A program made the translations under genes and the position numbers. A DNA stretch of 64,000 nt from Chlamydoabsidia padenii (Eukaryota; Mucoromycota; Mucoromycetes; Mucorales; Cunninghamellaceae), in the NCBI GenBank assembly GCA_025330725.1, contig JAIWND010000035.1, positions 1 through 64,000 on the forward strand, given 5' to 3'. Of the stretch, positions 38,351 to 48,764 are shown piece after piece (position 1 is the first letter of the stretch; each line of letters begins with the position of its first letter). The notes below the pieces were generated by a model. That model saw only the letters and a program-made list of their open reading frames with translations. It made no database searches and was not told the DNA's origin.

Positions 38351-39527
38351 ATGAGCAACAGCACTGAAGTCGAGGCAATGGAAGGCCACAAACAAGGACA
38401 ACGAAATCTTAAACAAGCTTTACTTGCAGGTGGTATGGCTGGTACTGCTGTTGATACAGTCTTGTTTCCATTAGGTAAGAAGAAAGGTTGAATGGATACT
38501 TATTATGTGAACTTGTATACTCATTATTGTTTACTTTTTATCTGCTAGATACTATCAAAACACGGTTGCAGTCTCAAGCTGGATTTATGGCATCTGGTGG
38601 AATGCGTGGTGTATATTCTGGCTTACTTGCAGCTGTTGTGGGCAGTGCACCAAGTGGTAAGTTGACACACATACGAAAAGAAAAAGGAACTCGGAACTAA
38701 GGACAATGTAATGAATCACACTCTTTTATATTATACATACAATAGCTTCACTCTTCTTTGTGACCTATGAAGCAGCCAAACGTGTCTTGAGTACCTCTAT
38801 TGATCCCAGCTATACCCCTCTTATACATATGGTAGCAGCATCTTGTGGTGAAGTAGTAAGTAAAATAATACAGTAAAAGCATGTAATTAACCCTTGGTTT
38901 GAATAACTTGTATAGACAGCGTGTAGTGTACGAGTCCCTACTGAAGTGGTCAAACAACGAATGCAAACCAAACAATTCAACTCGGCGTCGTCTGCTGTCT
39001 CCAACGTCATTCGAACAGAAGGCATCCTAGGTCTTTATCGTGGCTTCCTCTCCACCGTGGCACGCGAAATACCTTTTTGTTGTATCCAATTCCCTCTGTA
39101 TGAATACTTTAAACGGGTGTATGCTAGTCATTATGGACGTCCTGCTGAACCTTATCAAGCGGCTCTTTGTGGATCAGTGGCAGGTGGGATTGCGGCGGCT
39201 ATCACTACTCCATTGGATGTTTGCAAGACTAGAATCATGTTATCCAGCAAGGTAAGGTTGACCATTCTTGAATAAATACATATAAGACAACTAACATTGA
39301 TCTTTTATGAACTGTGTAATATATAGAATCAAAATATACAGCAATATACCGGAATCCTATCTACAATGAAACGGGTGGCGGCTGAAGAAGGACCTCGTGC
39401 TTTGTTATCTGGACTTGGGCCTCGGGTGATGTGGATCTCCATCGGTGGCAGTATCTTTTTGGGTGTTTATGAAAAGGCTCTCAAGACTTGTACCCAACTA
39501 CGTCTCTTGGAGGATGAACGATACTAG
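38351..39527 (+). CDS. Mitochondrial S-adenosylmethionine carrier (Pet8/SAMC type)
   Basis: This inner-membrane carrier exchanges cytosolic S-adenosylmethionine for mitochondrial S-adenosylhomocysteine. Five exons run from the ATG at 38351 (MSNSTEVEAMEGHKQG). Three carrier repeats are present: FPLDTIKTRLQSQ (split by an intron), VPTEVVKQRMQTKQ and TPLDVCKTRIMLS. GGMRGVYSGLLAAVVGSAPS, SLFFVTYEAAKRVL, AREIPFCCIQFPLYEYFK and GLGPRVMWISIGGSIFLGVY are characteristic of the SAM-carrier branch. Ends LEDERY with TAG at 39525. It stands in tandem with the Vts1-like gene. Confidence 0.94.
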
Positions 39528-39871
39528 ATAGTTAGACACATTTACTTTGTCCCCCTCCTCCCCGCCCCCCCTTTTTTTTTGTTTTCGTTTTATAATTTAC
39601 ACCATAGTCACCCTATTTGTTTGTTTTTACCTGTATTATCATCATCCCTTCTCTTTATCCTGTCATTCTATATACATTTTACAATATCGTTGTATATCAT
39701 TATCATTTAATCAATCAATAAAAAACTGTATCAGCATATTGTAATCACTGATCAACATCATCACTATATCATCATTCATATCATATCACTGTTGTTGGTT
39801 TTATTTGGTCAAACAATATATATAATATATATAACTAACTAACTACATTTATGTCTACCTATTCGAAGCCA
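39528..39871. other. Convergent 3' flanks
   Basis: No gene is seen. C/T-rich sequence follows the carrier stop and an AATAAAAAAC element near 39716 could be a polyadenylation signal. Confidence 0.5.
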
Positions 39872-40437
39872 ATTATCGTCCGTCTTGTCCTTCGTCTTGA
39901 CTATCATCACCATCTTCTATAAGTAACTTTTCCATTTCCTTCAATGCATTGCAAGTTGCTACATCTCTAGCCATCATTGTCAAATCCTATACAAAAGGTA
40001 AAGTCAGTTAGTACGATATGACCCCCCCTCCTTCTCTTTTTTTTTTTTTTTTTTGTCTTCTACCTTACCTTGACCACGTTTTCACGAGCAGAAGTACCAC
40101 CTGTAACAAAAAGATAAGTCGACAAGAGATACTTATAAAGATCTTGAGATACATGTATATTAAAAATCAGGGTCATGTAGAATTGATGCCAAGCGTCCAA
40201 CAAAACAGAGACAGAGGGAAGCACAAGGTCTTCAACGTCCAGTTGGGTTTGAGCTTGTTGTTGACAAGTGACAAGATCGTTTTCAGAGAGGAGTGATAAT
40301 TCGGTTTCAACGTAGACACACCATTCGGCGCAACTGTCGACAAAACAAACATCCCAATGAGCGATCCGTGGTGATCTGGCTTCTAGTAAGACGCGGGTGT
40401 AATTCACAAGAGATGAGACGAGAGGGTTAGGGTGCAT
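39872..40437 (-). CDS. Unrecognised small protein (about 160 residues)
   Basis: Two exons join in phase through a good GT-AG intron: from the ATG at 40437 (MHPNPLVSSLVNYTRVLLEA) to KDLTMMARDVATCNALKEM and a stop at 39872. The sequence looks like a folded all-helical protein, rich in Leu/Val/Trp and low in repeats (AHWDVCFVDSCAEWCVYVET, LLDAWHQFYMTLIFNIHV), with an acidic C-terminal tail (EDGDDSQDEGQDGR). No signal peptide or clear membrane helix. I do not recognise the family. The motif CGGGATTTGAAA at 40581-40592 lies about 145 bases upstream, as at other genes here, which supports a real promoter. Confidence 0.65.
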
Positions 40438-42188
40438 TGTTGTTGGAGGATATATACATTGTTTGGTAAAAGACAAAACAAGAATAATGTCAATAAGGAT
40501 TGGTATGTATAATTGGTAAGAGATAAATCAAAGTAGGAAGAAAAAAAGAAAAAAAAGTTGACGACTGGGTACTTGAAATTCGGGATTTGAAAAAAGGTGA
40601 AGCTCCCCCCTCCCCCCAAAAAAAGACTTTTCTTTTCCTTTTTATTTCCGCTCCACTTATTTTTTTTCTTCCTTCTCTCACTTTTACAATAAACCTTTTG
40701 ACGACATGGTTTGTTCTTTGTGGAATGGACCACTAAATTTGACTTGCTTCCTTAGCCTTCGACAACGATACATACGGTAAAACGGATAAAGTTGGGGAGG
40801 GGAAACAACGACTGTAATTTTAATCCTTCTCTTTATATTTACATATATTATGTAGGTACCAACTTTGTAGAATGAACTCGGACGACTACACAATCAATAT
40901 ACGTTTCAACTAACATGATTAGTAAACATTGGGCATCGTCAACTGTAGGGAAAAGGGTGCGGGCTTGCGACTTTCTCTTCCATCTCATATCCTTGGGATT
41001 CGGTCCTCTTTTAACTTACAATTACTTTTACTAGGTAAGAATAAAAAAAAACTGAAAACGGGTTTACACTAGTTCTTTTTGTTGACAATATATGATATAT
41101 TAAAGAGAGGTAACCCCTTTATTTATGCTTATCCTTATAGTACTGTCAATTTGATCAAGATAATCAACAGCAGTCTTGGGTATGACTTGGTGGATCTCTT
41201 CTCTTCTAGAGTATGGTGTCCTGCTCGGTGGGCGCCCATACCTAATGATAATTCGTCAAGCAATCATTATTATCGTCTCAAGTAGTTGGTAAGTGGATCT
41301 TGATTGATGAACGACCCTATTTAATATTTGTATGTGGTGTGTGGTCTTTATCTTATTGACTACTCAAGCGGCCATCCCTTAGTGACAGTCAGCCAAGAAA
41401 TCTTCCTTATTGATTGTAGTAAACTAGTTTAATTTGTGACTGATTGATAATAAAATAAACCTCTCTTTTTAAAACATGTCTTTTGTCTCAATGATTCCTT
41501 TTATGGTCTTCCGAAAGATGGCGCTATTTGATATTCAAACCCCGCTTACATTTGCATGAATCATGATTCAAAATGTGCATGAAACAGTACATAGTAGTGA
41601 ATGAGTTGATAACCATTTTAGACAAGAATGACTCTATCGGATAATATCGAGGTGTTAATCTGCCCGCATAGAGTAGATGAGAAGAAACTCCTGCGAAAAA
41701 AAAGAGGCAAAGTGTAACAATGTTCAATTTCCCTAATCACACTTTGAAAATATCATCCACCAGATAGATCATCATTAAATAATACAACACAGTGTTTTAA
41801 AACAATCGGCAAAAAGTTGTCCATGCACTTTTTATTTTATTTTATTGATACAAACAAAGCTATTTCTAATATACGATTCTATACTAAAACCAAGGCAAAG
41901 AGATACGGGGGAAAAGTGTAGGAGAACCACGATTTTCATACCAGTACCAATTTACTCCCTACATTGCTTTGGTAACCACCACAAGATATAGAGGGATCTG
42001 CCCAAATAGCAATAAAAGTCAATCACACACCTCTATTTACCCCAATTGTGATAAAATATGAATAACAGCCATCTACTGCCCATTTATTTCTAGTACTAAT
42101 ACAAATATCACATCTAAACTATAGAGGTTCTATGCATAACATAATAAAGACTATATCTAAAACATCCATCCGTTTGTTAGTACTTCGT
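40438..42188. other. Long intergenic stretch
   Basis: About 1.75 kb without a supported gene. It holds the motif at 40581-40592 and a composite TTCAAACCCCGCTTAC...TTTGCATGAATC at 41531-41552. Short frames near 41079-41285 have no recognisable content. A non-coding or fast-evolving transcript cannot be excluded. Confidence 0.4.
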
Positions 42189-42835
42189 TTATTCGTCGGC
42201 AGGCAACTACAGAGTGACAGAGTAAACAAAAAGTTATAGATTAGAATGGATACTATCCCTATTATGTCTATTCATGCATATGTACTTACGTTAACAGCTT
42301 CGCTGAAGAAGAGAGAGTTGTTGCCCCAGATAAAAAGGCTATTACGACCATGTAAAAAAAAAAAAAGAAGAAGAAAAAAAGAGAGAGATGGTGAGTAGTG
42401 GGAGTAAAAGAAAGTGGTACCTGACTTATCCGGACACGGAAGTTGATGTATTCATACTTGACCCATTCCTTGGGATGATGCAATTGATGTTAGTGATGTT
42501 TTTCGTCCAAGTTATAGGCATTCAAACCTGCAGCAGCGAGACTATATCAATACCGACAACAGCAAAAAAGCAAAAAAGCAAAAAAAAAAAAAAAGAGAGA
42601 GAGGGGGGTAAGTACAGTTACATTTCAAGTCAGGCAGACTCTATGGGAATAAAAAAAAATAGACAGGCAAGTTGGTTTGATTTGTCAATTTGAGTTGGGT
42701 TTGATGTTTGGACTTACTGGCGACATGAGCACGGATGGCTTCTTGTTCAATAGCCGAAGCAGTTGAGGAGAAACAAACACCAGTACGTTTGACAGATTGG
42801 AGGACTTGACTGTTGAAGATAGCGCGAGAAGCCAT
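42189..42835 (-). pseudogene. Damaged cytochrome c oxidase subunit VIa (COX6A/Cox13)-like gene
   Basis: Exons on the minus strand resemble COX6A. A mitochondrial presequence comes from the ATG at 42835 (MASRAIFNSQVLQSVKRTG), then EQEAIRAHVA, AAAGLNAYNLDEKHH, LHHPKEWVKYEYINFRVR and LFIWGNNSLFFSEAVN with LPADE and TAA at 42189. Three faults are seen. The first part of the single membrane helix (W--I----LP) is not found between HVA and AAAGLNAYNL. An in-frame TAA lies between EKHH and HQLHHPKEW. The donor after FRVR reads GATAAGT instead of GT. A functional isoform with unusual splicing is possible, but a decaying copy explains all three. A working copy should then exist elsewhere in the genome. 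Confidence 0.6.
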
Positions 42836-43177
42836 TACGTTCAAGTATTGGAATAAAAGGAGAAATGAAAGAGAGATTTTTTTCCTGGTTTGCTTGGTTT
42901 TTTATTTTTTTCGGACGTCAGAGCTAAAATGGGCGGCGTTTCAATTTGGAGGTAGATTTAACCACCATCCTATTTGATAGTAATCCTAACCATTGTGTAT
43001 TGTTATTAACCATTAGAGCCATATAAAATAATTTAATGTATCATATATACTCAGTTATGCATTTGGAATATATTTTGATGACTACAGTAACGAATAAAAG
43101 AAGGGGGAAACAATGTCACGTGCTTTATTTCAAATCCCGACGTTGTGATTTATATAGTACTTTAAATTTTTTTTTTC
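42836..43177. other. Flank between the cox6a-like gene and the retrotransposon
   Basis: Contains TTTCAAATCCCGAC at 43128-43141. Before insertion this sequence was continuous with the tRNA-Trp gene now at 48765, so it is in effect the former upstream flank of that tRNA. Confidence 0.6.
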
Positions 43178-43525
43178 TGTCAGAATCGACACATCTGAAG
43201 ACATACGATTCGACGATCGCGGAGTTCCAATGGTCAGAAGAGCTGGATTAAAGCGGCGAAAGAAACGGAGATCCTCTTTCACATTTAAGGCCCGCTTCTC
43301 TGGATAGTTCTACAGCATTCTATTATACTTTCACTTCCCCAAATCATAGACTAGTTAGTAATGAAGCCCTGGAGACAGGTAGAAGTATCCAGAAGACATA
43401 TAATAGTATAAATACATGTTTACTTTTATTCAAATAAATATTATCTATCATTTTAATTAATCAATCGCTATTTTAATTTTATAAACCCCGACCAATCTGC
43501 TATATATACTACATAGAGATTGACA
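43178..43525 (+). repeat. 5' LTR
   Basis: Starts TGTCAG and ends TTGACA (terminal inverted TGTCA/TGACA). It contains a TATAAATA-like element near 43407 and matches the 3' LTR base for base on reading. Its first 130 bases are the copy of the end of pol and are not expressed as protein here. Confidence 0.97.
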
Positions 43526-43551
43526 ACTGGTAGCTTGTGAAGAATACAACT

Positions 43552-44436
43552 ATGGACTCCCAAACCCAAGCCCAATTAGCCCAACTGACAGCCGCCCTAT
43601 CGTTCCTGATGGAAAAGGAACAAAGAAGATCCCATGCTGGTAGTGATTTCAAAGCGCCCATGCCAAGCAAGTTTACTGGAAGCCGAGACCCGGTGGTGGT
43701 CGAGAATTGGATTGGTGATGTGGAACAATACTTCACGTTTACAGGCATGCCGGAAGATAGACAATTCAATTTCGCCATTCTGTTGTTGGAAGATAAAGCT
43801 AAGGTGTGGTGGAGACGGTATGCAGCAAGTAAAAAGGACGACGCACCTTCATCCTGGGAAGACCTTCAAGATGCCATTCGTGATTACTTCATTCCAGCTG
43901 GTTCGTATGTTCAAGCAAGAGGACGCCTGGCCAACATTCGTCAAAATGGTTCTGTGCAAGCGTATATCGAAGAATTTCAAGAAGTGCGAATGATCGTAGG
44001 TGATGTGTCTGATGCTGAAGCCCTAGATCGTTTCGTCCGTGGTCTGCGTTGGCCGATTCAAGAGCATGTTCGTATCCAAGGTCCCGAATTTGTTGATCGT
44101 GCAATGGAAATAGCGCTGAATTATGAAGATGCCAGAAGTGGTATGCGTACGTCAAGACAAGCCTATGAGAATACAAACTACCGTGGTCCCCAACCTATGG
44201 AATTGGATTTCGCCGATACACAACGCCGAGCAAATCGTCAAGACGGTCGTTTCAAGAAGAATTGGAAGTCGAAGTCCAAAGCCTGTTTTGTATGTCAAGA
44301 AACCGGTCATTTCGCCAGAGACTGCCCCATGAATGCCAAGCGATGTGATGTGTGTGAAGAAACCGGCCATGTAGTCAAGAATTGTCCCCTAGTCAAGCAA
44401 GCCAAGTCTTTAAAAGGCAAAGCGCGATCGGCATAG
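43552..44436 (+). CDS. gag: Retrotransposon Gag
   Basis: The structural protein of the virus-like particle, 294 residues from the ATG at 43552 (MDSQTQAQLAQLTAALSFLM) to TAG at 44434. The capsid-like part includes FTGSRDPVVVENWIGDVEQY and KAKVWWRRYAASK, typical of Ty3/gypsy Gag. Two CCHC zinc knuckles lie near the end: CFVCQETGHFARDC and CDVCEETGHVVKNC, which bind element RNA. The last codons TCT TTA AAA contain a T-TTA-AAA slippery heptamer, so a fraction of ribosomes should shift -1 into pol before the stop. Confidence 0.95.
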   Translation: MDSQTQAQLAQLTAALSFLMEKEQRRSHAGSDFKAPMPSKFTGSRDPVVVENWIGDVEQYFTFTGMPEDRQFNFAILLLEDKAKVWWRRYAASKKDDAPSSWEDLQDAIRDYFIPAGSYVQARGRLANIRQNGSVQAYIEEFQEVRMIVGDVSDAEALDRFVRGLRWPIQEHVRIQGPEFVDRAMEIALNYEDARSGMRTSRQAYENTNYRGPQPMELDFADTQRRANRQDGRFKKNWKSKSKACFVCQETGHFARDCPMNAKRCDVCEETGHVVKNCPLVKQAKSLKGKARSA

Positions 44437-44453
44437 AGGGAACCGATTCGCGC
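44409..44453 (+). promoter_or_regulatory. Programmed -1 ribosomal frameshift signal between gag and pol
   Basis: Slippery heptamer T-TTA-AAA at 44409-44415 is in the proper phase of the gag frame. After a 6-base spacer, GCGCGATCGG (44422-44431) can pair with CCGATTCGCGC (44443-44453), a 10-pair stem with one bulged base. The gag stop lies in the loop. pol is in the -1 frame. All parts are seen directly; activity is inferred. Confidence 0.8.
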
Positions 44454-47400
44454 AATGAAGATCCCATCCCTCGTGTAAAGAAGACAGGTGAGCGGAAGAA
44501 GCAGGATGGACAACAAGATCAAGATAGCAAGAAGCCTTCTTCCCCCTCCTTGTGTGGAATAACAGTGGATAGCGACCGTTGGCAACAAGAGAAGCAACAC
44601 CTGGAGGACCTACACCTAGCCGACGGAACAACAAGTGGACTACCGATATACAGAGGTTATGTTGGTGATGATACAATGCAAGTGATTATTGATAGTGGCG
44701 CCTCAGCAAATTATGTGTCGAAGAGGTTGGCCAAAGGACTGCCGAAATACAAGTTGAAGAATCCCTTACCGGTGAATACTGCTGCCAAGAAGACGATAAT
44801 GGTGGATTCAATGGTGCGATTGCCGATATCGTTTGACAAGGATCCGAATACTGCGACTGTGATTGAAGCATTGGTGTTTCCAAGCCGATTCGATTTGATT
44901 CTTGGTATGGAATGGTTGGAACAGACGAATCCAAAAGTGGACTGGCAGACGAAACAATGGACTATTGAGACCAAGAAGGGTACATTGGTGATAACCCCCG
45001 AAGATAGAGAAGAAGCCGACGAATTGAATTTCGTATGTGGTCCAAAACAAGTAGTGAAGTCATTGAAGAAGAAGGAACAAGTAGCCTGGTTGTTGGTCAA
45101 GGAGAATGGTGTCGCCCAGATGGTGAACCAAGATTGGACAATAGGATATGAAGACTTGTTTGCTGAAGATCTGCCGGGAATGCCGCCTGAGCGAGAGGTG
45201 GTACATGTAATCGATACTGGTGAAGCCAAGCCTGTAAGCCGCAACCCATTCAAGATGAGTCCTAAAGAATTGGAAGAATTGTCAAGTCAAGTCAAGAAGC
45301 TGTTGGACAAGAAGTTGATCGAGCCGAGCCATTCGCCGTGGGGTGCGCCAGTGTTGTTTGTGCGAAAGAAGGATGGTACCATGCGTATGTGTATTGACTA
45401 CCGTGCGCTAAACAAGCTGACCATACGTAACCGTTATCCATTGCCAAGAATAGACGAATGCCTGGAACAACTAGCTGGTGCCAAAATATTCACGTCACTG
45501 GATTTAAAAAGTGGATACCACCAAGTACGTTTGCGCGCAGAAGACAAGCCAAAGACTGCTTTCAATACAAGATACGGCCAATATCAGTTCAAGGTGCTAC
45601 CCTTTGGATTGACGAATGCACCGCCAACATTTCAAGCTATGATGAATAAGGTTCTTGGTGAATACTTGGACAAGTTCGTAATGGTGTATTTGGACGACAT
45701 TCTTATCTATAGCAAGAATCAAGAGGAGCACAGGCGCCATGTTAAGTTGGTATTGGACAAGATGCGAGAACATCAATTCTTCCTAAACAAAAACAAGTGT
45801 GAATTTGGTGTTGAAGAATTGGTATTTGTGGGATATCGTATCACCAAAGAAGGAATCTTACCTGATGAAGCCAAAGTCAAAGCAGTACAAGAATGGCCAG
45901 TGCCCACCAATGTTCAAGAAGTACGCCAGTTTCTAGGAACGACAGCCTACTATCGCCGTTTTATCAAGAATTACGCCCATATAGCCACGCCAATGACCAA
46001 CCTAACCCAAGGAAGTGGACCCAAAAAGCGATCAATCAATTGGACCAAGGAATGCCAAGATGCCTTTGAGAAGCTGAAGAAAGAATTGACCAATGCCCCA
46101 TTGTTAGCGCCGCCTGTTACCGATCGACCATACAAAGTATATACTGATGCTTCTGATTTCGCCTGTGGTGCTGTGCTGTGTCAAGATGATGCCGAAGGAC
46201 TGGAACACCCGATAGCTTTTGAATCCAAGAAGTTCAGCCAAACCGAGAAGAATTACCCAGCACAAGAACGGGAATTGTACGCCATATTACACGCCTTGCG
46301 GACCTGGAGATGTTTTTTGGATGGTGCCGATTATGTGGTGTATACAGATCACATGCCGTTGAAGTATTTACGTGACCAGAAGACTCCTACTGCTAGATTG
46401 ACAAGATGGACCAACGAATTGGAACTGTACGACCCCGATATTCAGTATAAGCCTGGCAAAGAGCAAGTCGTTCCCGATGCATTATCAAGAATTATCCATC
46501 CTACTACTGACAAAGACAGTAACCCTGGTGATGACAAGATAAAATCAGTCCCTGAATATTTGTATGCCCTGGATTTGGTACCCCCGGTGATTCACACAAC
46601 TGATTGGCCCCTCTATTACCTTTACGACCGACAAGTGGTGCCTCCTGTGACATTAGCCAAGTTGGATGAAGACCGTGATTCGTTTGTGGTGGAAGCCAAG
46701 GATGTGTTCAAGAAGTCTGGTGATGGAAAGCTGCGTTTTGTTCCATATGTGCGTCGAGCGGACCTCATATCAAGATATCACCATATGGTTGGCCATGCAA
46801 GTATCAAGTCTATGTTACACCTGTTGGAATCAAGATTCTGGTGGCCCGATCTACGCAAAGAAGTGGCTGAATGGTTAGATCAATGTCAAGAGTGTCAACT
46901 AGCTGGACGACCTGAACGTGGTGTACACAAGGCCCCTATGCATCCCTTACCTATACCAGAACCATTTGGAAGATGGCACTTGGATTTCATTGGACAATTA
47001 CCAACGACCAAACAAGGAAATCAATGGATTTTGATGGCTGTCGACTACACAACAAACTGGCCGATCGCAAGAGCTATTCCCCGTGCCACCGCTGGAGCCA
47101 TTGCCGATTTTTTATATGAGGAGATTGTGCTTCGTTTTGGGTGCCCGAGGGAGATCGTGACCGATCGTGGTGCTGCCTTTATGTCACAAGTCCTAGCAAG
47201 TTACACCAAGAGAGTCAAGACCGCGCATCGATTTACTTCAGCATATCATCCAAGGACCAATGGCAAGGTGGAGCGACTCAATGGTACAATCAAGGCTATG
47301 TTAATCAAGTTCGTTCGAGGTCGGATTCATGACTGGGATCAATATGTGGATGCTGCTTTGTGGGCATTGAGAATTCGAAAACACGCTACTACTGGTTATA

Positions 47401-48536
47401 GCCCATTTTACTTGGTGTATGGCCGAGATCCTGTGTTGCCTGGAGATGCCCTTAGACCCTATATTGTTGGTGATCAAGATGAAGACATGGTCGCAAGACG
47501 TACCGCCGAAGAATTAGAAGCACTTGGACAAGCCCGTGGAGCCGCCATATTCCGGATGAAGTCGCAAGCTGACAAAGACAAGGAGCGTTGGGATGCCGTG
47601 GCCAAAACTGTATCGTTTAACGTTGGAGATCTGGTGCTGGTGCGAATGGAGCAAAAAGTTGGACTCGAATATAATTGGGAAGGACCATACCGTGTATTGA
47701 AGAAGAATGCCGACACCGACGTCTATTGGTTGGAATCGCTTGGAGGAATCGTACGTAATGACTGGATACATGTGGATCGACTAAAGAAGGCCAAGACTGT
47801 CGAAGAGTTACTGGAATCAAGACCGTGGTTTGAAGTGTCGACGTCCCGTGCCCAATGGCCAGCTAATGCTTTACGTGATGCAAGTATTATGGAAGATCCC
47901 AAATCTATGTATATGGATTCAGAGAAAGCAATCGTTAGTAATGATAACGAAGTCCTGTCACAACGACCGCAAAATCAAGAAACAATCTTACCTGGTGAGC
48001 AAACAATACCATATGATTATCAAGAGGCCAACGTATTCAGCGACCAAGTCAGAGAAGTATTCGACAACGAGCCTATGCAACAAGTTAATTATGAAGAGTC
48101 CATTGACGAAGACCCAAGTCCCATGGTTATGCAAGATAATAAAGAAGAAGAAGAATCAAGACCCATGGATGTTCAAGAAGAAGAAAGACAAGATCAACAA
48201 CAAAATTTGGTGACTGACCCTATCCAAGATTTTCACACCCCGCCAAATTTACAAGATGAAGAAAACGTTGCCCTGGACTTAGAGATGGAAACCTTTAGCC
48301 CGGATCAAGACCCATCACTGGAAGAATGCCGCCCATTGCCCATTGAATCGGATACATCATGTGATGAAGAAGCCCGTGGACGTGCTTCAGGCAGGAAGGG
48401 GGGTATTGTCAGAATCGACACATCTGAAGACATACGATTCGACGATCGCGGAGTTCCAATGGTCAGAAGAGCTGGATTAAAGCGGCGAAAGAAACGGAGA
48501 TCCTCTTTCACATTTAAGGCCCGCTTCTCTGGATAG
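44415..48536 (+). CDS. pol: Retrotransposon Pol (protease, reverse transcriptase, RNase H, integrase)
   Basis: Made as a Gag-Pol fusion after the -1 shift; the boundaries given start at the shift codon. Protease: VIIDSGASANYVSK (DSG active site). Reverse transcriptase: TMRMCIDYRALNKLTIRN, LDLKSGYHQVRL, LPFGLTNAPPTFQ and the catalytic YLDD. RNase H: YKVYTDASDFACGAVL and TDHMPLKYL. Integrase: zinc-binding HH-CC (HHMVGHASIK, CQECQL), catalytic Asp in WHLDFIGQL, Asp in VTDRGAAFMS and Glu in TNGKVERLNGT, then a GPY/F-like module (NWEGPYRVLKK). A further C-terminal extension of about 230 residues is acidic, then strongly basic (RRAGLKRRKKRRS), and its last 43 codons are encoded inside the 3' LTR. 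The frame is open throughout, so the element may be active. Confidence 0.95.
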   Translation, partial: RQSAIGIEGTDSRNEDPIPRVKKTGERKKQDGQQDQDSKKPSSPSLCGITVDSDRWQQEKQHLEDLHLADGTTSGLPIYRGYVGDDTMQVIIDSGASANYVSKRLAKGLPKYKLKNPLPVNTAAKKTIMVDSMVRLPISFDKDPNTATVIEALVFPSRFDLILGMEWLEQTNPKVDWQTKQWTIETKKGTLVITPEDREEADELNFVCGPKQVVKSLKKKEQVAWLLVKENGVAQMVNQDWTIGYEDLFAEDLPGMPPEREVVHVIDTGEAKPVSRNPFKMSPKELEELSSQVKKLLDKKLIEPSHSPWGAPVLFVRKKDGTMRMCIDYRALNKLTIRNRYPLPRIDECLEQLAGAKIFTSLDLKSGYHQVRLRAEDKPKTAFNTRYGQYQFKVLPFGLTNAPPTFQAMMNKVLGEYLDKFVMVYLDDILIYSKNQEEHRRHVKLVLDKMREHQFFLNKNKCEFGVEELVFVGYRITKEGILPDEAKVKAVQEWPVPTNVQEVRQFLGTTAYYRRFIKNYAHIATPMTNLTQGSGPKKRSINWTKECQDAFEKLKKELTNAPLLAPPVTDRPYKVYTDASDFACGAVLCQDDAEGLEHPIAFESKKFSQTEKNYPAQERELYAILHALRTWRCFLDGADYVVYTDHMPLKYLRDQKTPTARLTRWTNELELYDPDIQYKPGKEQVVPDALSRIIHPTTDKDSNPGDDKIKSVPEYLYALDLVPPVIHTTDWPLYYLYDRQVVPPVTLAKLDEDRDSFVVEAKDVFKKSGDGKLRFVPYVRRADLISRYHHMVGHASIKSMLHLLESRFWWPDLRKEVAEWLDQCQECQLAGRPERGVHKAPMHPLPIPEPFGRWHLDFIGQLPTTKQGNQWILMAVDYTTNWPIARAIPRATAGAIADFLYEEIVLRFGCPREIVTDRGAAFMSQVLASYTKRVKTAHRFTSAYHPRTNGKVERLNGTIKAMLIKFVRGRIHDWDQYVDAALWALRIRKHATTGYSPFYLVYGRDPVLPGDALRPYIVGDQDEDMVARRTAEELEALGQARGAAIFRMKSQADKDKERWDAVAKTVSFNVGDLVLVRMEQKVGLEYNWEGPYRVLKKNADTDVYWLESLGGIVRNDWIHVDRLKKAKTVEELLESRPWFEVSTSRAQWPANALRDASIMEDPKSMYMDSEKAIVSNDNEVLSQRPQNQETILPGEQTIPYDYQEANVFSDQVREVFDNEPMQQVNYEESIDEDPSPMVMQDNKEEEESRPMDVQEEERQDQQQNLVTDPIQDFHTPPNLQDEENVALDLEMETFSPDQDPSLEECRPLPIESDTSCDEEARGRASGRKGGIVRIDTSEDIRFDDRGVPMVRRAGLKRRKKRRSSFTFKARFSG

Positions 48537-48754
48537 TTCTACAGCATTCTATTATACTTTCACTTCCCCAAATCATAGACTAGTTAGTAATGAAGCCCTG
48601 GAGACAGGTAGAAGTATCCAGAAGACATATAATAGTATAAATACATGTTTACTTTTATTCAAATAAATATTATCTATCATTTTAATTAATCAATCGCTAT
48701 TTTAATTTTATAAACCCCGACCAATCTGCTATATATACTACATAGAGATTGACA
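48407..48754 (+). repeat. 3' LTR
   Basis: Same length and sequence as the 5' LTR on reading. The pol stop codon (48534-48536) lies inside it, 130 bases from its start. Confidence 0.97.
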
Positions 48755-48764
48755 TTTCAAGTGA

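Larger units (their letters stand above)
43178..48754 (+). mobile_element. Complete Ty3/gypsy LTR retrotransposon inserted 10 bases upstream of tRNA-Trp
   Basis: A 5,577-base element bounded by two 348-base LTRs (TGTCAG...TTGACA) that I read as identical, so the insertion is recent. A 4-base TTTC flanks both ends (43174-43177 and 48755-48758) and is the likely target duplication. TGGTAGC at 43528-43534, just inside the 5' LTR, fits a primer-binding site for initiator tRNA-Met. The purine tract AGGAAGGGGGG (48393-48403) precedes the 3' LTR. gag and pol are intact and pol order is protease, reverse transcriptase, RNase H, integrase, which defines Ty3/gypsy. No chromodomain is visible. Confidence 0.97.

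Noticed and set aside
43178..43310. Pol-tail reading frame in the 5' LTR as a separate gene
   Set aside because: It is the LTR copy of the last pol codons, without a start.
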